NCBI GenBank assembly: GCA_964580305.1
Contig: CAZOKL010000070.1
Span: 1 to 12,046 of the forward strand
Reading direction: 5' to 3'
From: Phocaeicola_A sp964580305
Lineage (GTDB): Bacteria > Bacteroidota > Bacteroidia > Bacteroidales > Bacteroidaceae
DNA length: 12,046 nucleotides
The notes under the pieces are model-generated. The model worked only from the letters and a program-made list of their open reading frames with translations, was not told the DNA's origin and ran no database searches. The position numbers were made by a program, and so were the translations under genes. Positions within the stretch are counted from its first letter, which is position 1; every line of letters begins with the position of its first letter. Below are positions 6,552 through 12,046 of the stretch, one piece after another.

Positions 6552-7370
6552 TTACAAAGTTTCTGAACCTTCCACCCTTGAGCTGACCGGATGGCGGTTG
6601 CCCTCTATTTTTGTAAGGAAAGCCTTGGCGCAGCCAAAGTTGAGATACATGTCAAGGCGCACGGGCAAATGATTGCGATCATCGGTGACAAAAAAAGTGA
6701 TGACCTCCTGCTCACGGTTATCCTTATATTCCACAAAAGAAAGTTTCAGGCAGCGATAACGGTGTTTGTCATTGGCCTCAACAATTTCGCGACCGCGAAA
6801 GATGAGCGTCTGCTCCTCCACCTTAGTGCCTGTGGCCATGGGGAAATGGATTTTCTGGCCGGGCACATAGTTTGTAGGGTCAAAGGAACGAGCACGTGCC
6901 AGGATGCTAAGCATGTCATAAACGGGATAATCGCTCACATCGTGAGACGACTGTATCTTTCCTCCCCGGCGCACACGTGATTGGTCTACATAGCACTTGC
7001 CGTCACGATAGGTGTAGCGCACCTCATCGACCGCATAACGCTTGCCCTCTTCAGCTCCTTTGCGGAAGTAGTATGGAACAAGGTTCTGCGACATGATGTT
7101 CTCCAGTGTGTCGCGCATGATGAAGAAGAAGTCGGCCCGTTTGTTACCCTTGGTCTGCAAGTAAGTACGATAAGCGGGACTGCCTTGGTAGATCGTGTCA
7201 GTAATAGCCATTTCGGCTGTTCCGGCCTTCACCCAGATAAACTTCCAGTTGAAATAAAGGTCATAAGTAACCCGTTCACCGGCCTTAAAAGCCTTGTTCT
7301 CGGCTTCATACTGTGCCCAGAGACTCCAGGATGCAAGCAAGCAGATGCACAACAAAAGGATACGTTTCAT
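6552..7370 (-). CDS. Secreted DUF3108 protein
   Basis: This is a 272-residue exported protein of the DUF3108 family, whose molecular function I do not know. A signal peptide covers about residues 1-19, with a likely cleavage after LWA. The rest is predicted mainly beta-strand. Two conserved blocks mark the Bacteroidetes members: GERVTYDLYFNWKFIWVKAG (31-50) near the N-terminus, and DRNHLPVRLDMYLNFGCAKA (231-250) near the C-terminus. A substrate-like lipid or polysaccharide partner is sometimes guessed from the beta fold, but nothing in the sequence proves it. It is the last gene of a - strand operon: its ATG lies 3 bases after the stop of the Ig-like lipoprotein gene, so translation is probably coupled. 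The transcript ends at the hairpin 6487-6536. Confidence 0.85.
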   Translation of the reverse strand: MKRILLLCICLLASWSLWAQYEAENKAFKAGERVTYDLYFNWKFIWVKAGTAEMAITDTIYQGSPAYRTYLQTKGNKRADFFFIMRDTLENIMSQNLVPYYFRKGAEEGKRYAVDEVRYTYRDGKCYVDQSRVRRGGKIQSSHDVSDYPVYDMLSILARARSFDPTNYVPGQKIHFPMATGTKVEEQTLIFRGREIVEANDKHRYRCLKLSFVEYKDNREQEVITFFVTDDRNHLPVRLDMYLNFGCAKAFLTKIEGNRHPVSSRVEGSETL

Positions 7371-7373
7371 AAG

Positions 7374-9329
7374 CTATTTTTTATTGCGTTCACGTTCGGC
7401 ATTCCGACTCTTCACGCTTTTCTTTTCGTCTGGTTTCTGTTTTGTGATTTCCAACGGTTTCTGTTGGTTGACAGGAGTGGCCTTCAAGCTCCAGTCCTGC
7501 TCCACATCCCACTGTGCCTTCAAATCGAGTGCTTGCGGGTAGTAAAACACTTCCTCTGCCTGACGGCGTTCGCTGTACAGGCCGGTGTCCCAAACATCGT
7601 TGCCGTTGCGGTCAAAGAAAAGACGCACATAATACTTACCCGGATTGATGAAAAAGAAGTCAGCCCGTCCGTCGGCCCAACGTGCCTGACGCACCACTGC
7701 ATCCTGTCCGTTGAGCAACTGCACGATGACGGTCGTGTCCCCCTCCGGTATTTTCATAAACAGAGAGGCATACTCTTCGAGAGCACGAACCTTGATGGTC
7801 TGCTCCATCTTGTTGGTATAAAGCCCATACCATCCGGTGAAAGCCGTGGAGTCAACCGTGAGCTTATATTGCATCCCCGGATGCCACTCAGCCAGCAGCT
7901 CGTATGAGCGTAGCTTTCCGGCCTGCTGCCGAAAGACGTAGGGAACATCCACCTCCACAGAGTCAACCATTTCAGTCAGATGAATGAGCGCGGTGTTGAC
8001 AGAAGCCAACGGCTCGTCGAAAGTGAAGCCGACGTTCTGATAGAGTTCAAGCGTGGAGGGTATCTCAGCATTTACTTTGAGAAACTCGATAGGCGGTGTC
8101 GTATCAATGGGGATGGAGTCATTCTTCTTGCGGCGGCGCAGCTTGCGATTAAGTTCCTTCTCCCATTCTTCCAGCTTGGCTGCTTTCTGCTTTTCTATTT
8201 GTTGACGGGTGGTGCGAGGGGCCATCTCCAATGTATCGGTCTGAAGCACGAGGCGATTGAGCGTGTCAGATGCCATGTAAGAGACGCGCATCTGAAGCGT
8301 GTCAAGGTTATAAACCAGAGAGTCCTTTATCCAGTAGTCAATGGTGTCGTTCTTAGGCGTATGCTCCACGATAAAGGCATCACGAGCATCGAAATTCAGT
8401 CCTTCAATGAGAGGCAAGGTGTCAGCCGGTGCGGAAAAATAGAACGAGAACTTATGAGGGACAGTGCGCTCCCGCTTCACCATATATTGCGTAGTTGCCT
8501 GTTCGGTGAAAGCACGAAGCACGATGTCATCGGGCATGAAGTGGGTGTATTCCACGGTCTTGATGGTGTCGATGGTGATACTGTCAGCCCCTAACCACAG
8601 CGTGTCTTGACGCGTAAGGAAGTCGAACGAGGGACGTATCGTGTCATCTGAAAAGGCAATCATCTCACTCTTCTGGCTGAAGATAAAGTTCTGGTCGACA
8701 TCTTGCAAGGCATAAGCGTGATAGGTGCCCGGAGCAATGCCGCGGATTGTAAAACGACCACGACTGTCGGTACGGGCCACACGAACAAAGGGCTGTGTGG
8801 TGAAAGCCGAATCGGCCAAATCGGAGTGCAAGCCTACAAGGATGCCTTTGATGGGCTCAAGATTGGAAGCATCGAGCACTGTACCCGACACTTGAAGCGT
8901 ATCAATGGTCTCCCCCGTGGAGAAAGTGAAAGTGAAATCGCCCAAAGGGTTACTTTCATTGTAATCCACGATGGCATCGGAGAAATCAATGGTATAGGTA
9001 GTGTTGGCACGCAAAGTGTCTAGCAGGTTTACCTCCACACGCTTGCCATTGGTTTTCACCTCTGGCGTCTCAATCTGCGGAGGAGACACAACGACTTTCT
9101 CACTGGCACTTTCCAGCTGTATGTATTCATCAAAAGTGAGGGTAATTTTCTTCTGTGTGTTGTTCGTGGCATTTAATTGAGGAGAGCATCTCAGCAACAC
9201 GGGCGGGTCTTCATCATAGGGTCCGCCATCGGGCGTGCCAATGCTGGCACAGGCATAGGCCATGAGAGCAAGCAAGACGCAGGCTGTCCATCTCAACTGG
9301 CGTATATTTCGTCTTCTATTCTCGTTCAT
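7374..9329 (-). CDS. Ig-like (Big_5) domain lipoprotein
   Basis: This large envelope lipoprotein has a predicted signal peptide ending AYAC; C27 would carry the lipid. The mature start CASIGTPDGGPYDEDPPV (27-44) is the hallmark of a Bacteroidetes family. Domains in order: a Big_5-type Ig-like domain (about 41-138, ending FTFTFSTG), a carboxypeptidase-regulatory-like beta domain (146-217, with RFTIRGIAPGTYHAYALQD), a variable beta region, a strongly charged helix or short coiled coil (373-404), a second Ig-like region (about 425-515), and a last beta domain (531-605) containing a calcium-loop-like DRNGNDVWDTG (573-583). The tail (622-651) is lysine- and arginine-rich. Function is unknown; the layout suggests an extended scaffold or adhesin at the outer membrane. 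The ATG overlaps the GH3 stop by 4 bases (ATGA), so the two genes are translationally coupled. Confidence 0.85.
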   Translation of the reverse strand: MNENRRRNIRQLRWTACVLLALMAYACASIGTPDGGPYDEDPPVLLRCSPQLNATNNTQKKITLTFDEYIQLESASEKVVVSPPQIETPEVKTNGKRVEVNLLDTLRANTTYTIDFSDAIVDYNESNPLGDFTFTFSTGETIDTLQVSGTVLDASNLEPIKGILVGLHSDLADSAFTTQPFVRVARTDSRGRFTIRGIAPGTYHAYALQDVDQNFIFSQKSEMIAFSDDTIRPSFDFLTRQDTLWLGADSITIDTIKTVEYTHFMPDDIVLRAFTEQATTQYMVKRERTVPHKFSFYFSAPADTLPLIEGLNFDARDAFIVEHTPKNDTIDYWIKDSLVYNLDTLQMRVSYMASDTLNRLVLQTDTLEMAPRTTRQQIEKQKAAKLEEWEKELNRKLRRRKKNDSIPIDTTPPIEFLKVNAEIPSTLELYQNVGFTFDEPLASVNTALIHLTEMVDSVEVDVPYVFRQQAGKLRSYELLAEWHPGMQYKLTVDSTAFTGWYGLYTNKMEQTIKVRALEEYASLFMKIPEGDTTVIVQLLNGQDAVVRQARWADGRADFFFINPGKYYVRLFFDRNGNDVWDTGLYSERRQAEEVFYYPQALDLKAQWDVEQDWSLKATPVNQQKPLEITKQKPDEKKSVKSRNAERERNKK

Positions 9330-10843
9330 ATCGGTTGATTCAAGCGTAAGAGTTCATCCATATATTCGCGGGTATTGCTCAAGCGAGGCACTTTGTGTTG
9401 TCCGCCAAGCTTGCCTTTTTCCTTGAGCCAATCATGGAACAGACCGTGACGAGCCACAATAAGCTCCAATGATTGCAAGGTAATGTCTTTGTAGCGTTTG
9501 GCTTCATAATCGGAGTTCACATGCTGCAAGGTTTCATCGAGCACACGTGCGAAGTGCTCCACAGAATCGGGCATCACGGCAAACTCCACGAGCCACTGAT
9601 GACAGCACTTAGCCCGAGCATCCATAAACACGGGAGCCGCCGTGTAGTCAGCCACCTGGGCGCCGGTGGCAGCACAGGCAGCTTCGAGTCCCTTCTCTGC
9701 ATTGTCAACAATAAGTTCTTCGCCAAAGGCATTGATAAAATGCTTCGTGCGCCCGGTGATGACAAACTTATAGGGATGTGTCTGGGTGAAGCGCACAGTG
9801 TCGCCCAGCATATAACGCCAAAGTCCGCCGCTGGTGCTGATGAGCATGGCATAGTTACGCCCCAGCTCCACCCCTTCCAGGGGAACGACGGTGGCGTCCG
9901 GTTGGGCAAATTCGTTCATCGGTATGAATTCATAGAACACGCCATAGTCCACCATGAGTGTCATAGACTGCATGGAGGGGTCGGTTTGCACTCCGAAAAA
10001 GCCTTCACTGGCATTGTATGTTTCCACATAGTGCATGCGATCACTGCGAATAAGTTGCTTGTATTGTTCCCGATAAGGGGCAAAAGCCACACCGCCGTGA
10101 AAGAACACTTCCAGGTCGGGCCACACCTGTTCAAGCGACGACTTGCCGCTGAGCTCCAGCACACGATGGAGCACGGAGAGCATCCACGACGGCACGCCGG
10201 AAATATTGGTCACATGGGCGTGCAGGGTGTTGCGGGCAATAAGGTCACGCTTTTGTTCAAAGTCTGACAGGAGGGCTATCTTCTTCTGCGGAACACGGAT
10301 GAAATTAACCAACGGATTGATATTTTCAATGAGAATGGCCGAGAGGTCACCCACAAGGCTATCCTTTACATTATAATTAAGCGCATGACTGCCTCCCAGA
10401 ATAAGCCCTTTGCCGGAGAAGAAACGGCTGTCAGGATTGTTCATCAAATAAGAGGCCATACAGTCACGCCCACCGGCATAATGTGTGTCGCGCAGAATGT
10501 CGGGACTCACGGGAATGAACTTACTCTTGTCATTGGTCGTACCCGACGACTTGGCATACCAACGCACACGTCCGGGCCAGAGCAGGTCGCGTTCGCCATG
10601 ACGCATTTGGTCAATATAAACTTTTATATCATCATATGTCTGCACGGGCACCCGGCGGGCATAATCCTCATAGGTGCGTATGGTGTCATAACGGTGTTGC
10701 GAGCCCCACTTTGTCTTTTCCGCATGTGACACCAGACGCATCAGCACATTGCGCTGGAGTTCTTCCGGGCGATACACATAGTCTTCCTCCAAAAAACGTT
10801 GACGCGAGGCAAACAGCTTTCCGATAAGTTTTGTTGTATTCAT
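9326..10843 (-). CDS. GH3-family acyl-acid amido synthetase homologue
   Basis: GH3 proteins belong to the adenylate-forming (ANL) superfamily. Plant members activate auxin, jasmonate or benzoates with ATP and join them to amino acids. This 505-residue bacterial homologue keeps the nucleotide-binding motifs: SSGTTNDKSK (99-108), the YxxSE motif in YNASEGFFG (276-284), YMLGDTVRF (344-352), the hinge-like GRTKHFINAFGEE (364-376), and a lysine-rich loop near 474-486 (KEKGKLGGQHK) in the small C-terminal domain. No signal peptide or helix is seen, so it should be cytoplasmic. The natural acid and amine substrates in Bacteroidetes are not known to me. The frame extends to a GTG at 10849, but the ATG at 10843 is preferred. 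It is first in a - strand operon with two exported proteins. About 100 bases upstream I see only weak -7-like sites (10940-10947 and 10951-10958). Confidence 0.9.
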   Translation of the reverse strand: MNTTKLIGKLFASRQRFLEEDYVYRPEELQRNVLMRLVSHAEKTKWGSQHRYDTIRTYEDYARRVPVQTYDDIKVYIDQMRHGERDLLWPGRVRWYAKSSGTTNDKSKFIPVSPDILRDTHYAGGRDCMASYLMNNPDSRFFSGKGLILGGSHALNYNVKDSLVGDLSAILIENINPLVNFIRVPQKKIALLSDFEQKRDLIARNTLHAHVTNISGVPSWMLSVLHRVLELSGKSSLEQVWPDLEVFFHGGVAFAPYREQYKQLIRSDRMHYVETYNASEGFFGVQTDPSMQSMTLMVDYGVFYEFIPMNEFAQPDATVVPLEGVELGRNYAMLISTSGGLWRYMLGDTVRFTQTHPYKFVITGRTKHFINAFGEELIVDNAEKGLEAACAATGAQVADYTAAPVFMDARAKCCHQWLVEFAVMPDSVEHFARVLDETLQHVNSDYEAKRYKDITLQSLELIVARHGLFHDWLKEKGKLGGQHKVPRLSNTREYMDELLRLNQPI

Positions 10844-10968
10844 TGTCACATATTATATAGGATGTCCGAGAAAAAAGGCCGGAGGATTTCTCCTGTCATT
10901 TAGCCTCAAAACACTGGGACTGTACTCTTTTTTATCGAGCGAAAGTAGCACAAAGATTCTAAAAACCC

Positions 10969-10976
10969 TATCTTTA
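10969..10976 (+). promoter_or_regulatory. Probable -7 promoter box for the phosphofructokinase gene
   Basis: TATCTTTA matches the Bacteroidetes -7 consensus TAnnTTTG at seven of eight positions and is followed by CGCA. It lies 34 bases before the ATG at 11011. There is no clear -33 TTTG at the usual distance. The 167-base gap it sits in must serve both this gene and the divergent GH3 operon. Confidence 0.4.
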
Positions 10977-11010
10977 CGCATAAGTTTTAACAAATAGACA
11001 CACGCGAACC

Positions 11011-12027
11011 ATGAGAATTGGAATTTTAACGTCCGGCGGCGACTGTCCGGGCATCAACGCCACCATTCGCGGCGTTTGTAAAACAGCTATCAATCACTAC
11101 GGTATGGAAGTGGTGGGCATACACAGCGGCTTTCAAGGATTGCTCGATGACGACATGGAGCGCTTCGATGTGGAAAACTATTTTGGGCTGCTCGGCATGG
11201 GAGGCACAGTGCTGGGCACGTCACGTGTCAAGCTCTTTTCCCGACGCGGTGCTGACAGCCACAGCGAGAAAGCGGCACACATAATGGAGACCATCAAGCG
11301 GCGAGGGATTGACTGCCTGGTGTGCATCGGAGGAAACGGCACCCAGGCCACGGCCGCACGCATCGCCCAACTGGGAATAAACGTGGTCACCATTCCACAG
11401 ACCATCGACAACGATATCCCCCTGACAGACTTTTCCATCGGCTTCGACTCTGCCGTCGAAGTGGCCACTGAAGCCATTGACCGCCTGCACTCCACAGCCA
11501 GCTCGCACAAGCGGGTGATGGTCATTGAGGTCATGGGGCACGAGGCGGGCTGGCTGGCCCTGCACAGCGGCATGGCCGGCGGAGGAGACATTGTGCTCCT
11601 GCCCGAACTGCCCTATAAGATGCACAATCTGGGCAACGTCATCATTGACCGCCTCAAGCACGGCAAACCTTACAGCATTGTGGTCGTCGCCGAGGGCATC
11701 TACACAGACGGGAGCACACGCAAGCGTGCAGCAGAATACATCGCACGGGAGATTGAGTATGAGACGGGGTTCGAAACACGCGAGACCGTGCTGGGCTATC
11801 TGCAACGAGGGGGTGCACCGACGTCATTCGACCGCAACCTGGCCACACTCATGGGTGGACATGCCGCAAAACTGATAGCCAACCGCCAGTTTGGCCGCAT
11901 GGTGGCTCTGCAAGGTGAAGACGTCACCTCCATTTCCCTGGCCGAGGTGGCAGACAAACGGAAACTTGTCACCCCCGAGCATCCGCTCGTCGTGCAAGGC
12001 AAGCGCATGGGCGTGTGCTTCGGATAA
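11011..12027 (+). CDS. 6-phosphofructokinase, mixed ATP/PPi-type family
   Basis: The enzyme phosphorylates fructose 6-phosphate to fructose 1,6-bisphosphate in glycolysis. The 338-residue protein is full length. Visible motifs are TSGGDCPGINATIR (7-20), GGTVLGTSR (64-72), the donor loop IGGNGT (106-111), the catalytic TIDND (131-135, base D133), VMVIEVMGHEAGW (169-181), AEG (227-229, with E228 binding sugar phosphate) and LGYLQRGGAPTSFDR (261-275). The GGDCPG start and the ATEAIDRLHSTASSHKRV stretch (152-169) resemble the group that holds both pyrophosphate- and ATP-dependent enzymes, such as the actinobacterial ones, rather than E. coli PfkA. Donor-deciding positions are Gly110 (ATP-like) and Gln130 (neither the ATP-type Gly nor the PPi-type Lys), and the usual metal-binding Asp/Glu is Asn109. 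Donor is therefore uncertain, so no symbol is given. It is transcribed away from the GH3 operon. Confidence 0.93.
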   Translation: MRIGILTSGGDCPGINATIRGVCKTAINHYGMEVVGIHSGFQGLLDDDMERFDVENYFGLLGMGGTVLGTSRVKLFSRRGADSHSEKAAHIMETIKRRGIDCLVCIGGNGTQATAARIAQLGINVVTIPQTIDNDIPLTDFSIGFDSAVEVATEAIDRLHSTASSHKRVMVIEVMGHEAGWLALHSGMAGGGDIVLLPELPYKMHNLGNVIIDRLKHGKPYSIVVVAEGIYTDGSTRKRAAEYIAREIEYETGFETRETVLGYLQRGGAPTSFDRNLATLMGGHAAKLIANRQFGRMVALQGEDVTSISLAEVADKRKLVTPEHPLVVQGKRMGVCFG

Positions 12028-12046
12028 TGGGAAATAATAAGAAGAG

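Noticed and set aside
6981..7907. Open frame of 308 codons on the + strand
   Set aside because: It runs antisense across the junction of the DUF3108 and Ig-like genes and its translation shows no domain pattern. Both sense genes have clear family motifs.
7980..8594. Open frame of 204 codons on the + strand
   Set aside because: It is antisense to the Ig-like lipoprotein gene, with no motif and no start-site support.
9473..10267. Open frame of 264 codons on the + strand
   Set aside because: It is a shadow of the GH3 gene, rich in His and Gly from antisense reading, with no recognisable motif.
10871..10894. Attenuator-like leader on the - strand before the GH3 gene (AGGA-GAAA-TCCT, then CCGGCC and TTTTTT)
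   Set aside because: The stem is just 4 bp and the T-run is 6 bases away from it, so the resemblance is probably chance.
11221..11805. Open frame of 194 codons on the - strand
   Set aside because: It lies wholly within the phosphofructokinase gene on the opposite strand, with no family features.

Overview
This window looks like a chromosomal segment of a Bacteroidales bacterium, most likely Prevotella-like (inference from protein families, not a database match). The evidence is Bacteroidetes-type families (DUF3098, DUF5106, DUF3108, a GH3 amido-synthetase homologue and a large Big_5-type Ig-like lipoprotein), a perfect Bacteroidetes -7 promoter box (TAnnTTTG), mostly poor Shine-Dalgarno sites, and moderate GC content. 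Twelve protein genes fill nearly the whole window. I see no tRNA, rRNA, CRISPR array, insertion sequence or phage gene, and no non-coding stretch over 170 bases.

Region 1 (95-4375, + strand) is a tight run of six genes with gaps of 2-19 bases: ftsX (division-associated membrane protein), a small two-helix DUF3098 membrane protein, uppP (undecaprenyl-diphosphate phosphatase), truB (tRNA pseudouridine-55 synthase), queA (queuosine precursor synthesis) and folK (folate synthesis). It joins cell-wall and division functions to tRNA modification and a folate step. A striking 12-bp perfect hairpin with a GNRA-type loop followed by TTTT lies inside folK.

Region 2 (4483-6467, + strand) starts with its own promoter box. 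It holds a secreted MltD-like lytic transglycosylase with a degenerate LysM-like tail, then a DUF5106 lipoprotein with a thioredoxin-like C-terminal domain and a CEGC motif. A strong hairpin (6487-6536) between converging genes probably ends transcription from both sides.

Region 3 (10843 down to 6552, - strand) is a three-gene operon: a GH3-family acyl-amido synthetase homologue, overlapping by 4 bases an Ig-like lipoprotein of 651 residues, then 3 bases before a secreted DUF3108 protein. The biochemical role of this set is unknown to me. It is the best candidate for undescribed biology here, although each family is recognisable.

Region 4 (11011-12027, + strand) is a phosphofructokinase of the mixed ATP/PPi type, divergent from the GH3 operon, with unusual residues at the two positions that decide the phosphoryl donor.

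Overall this is mostly conserved core genome. I do not see a mobile, defence or clearly novel system.
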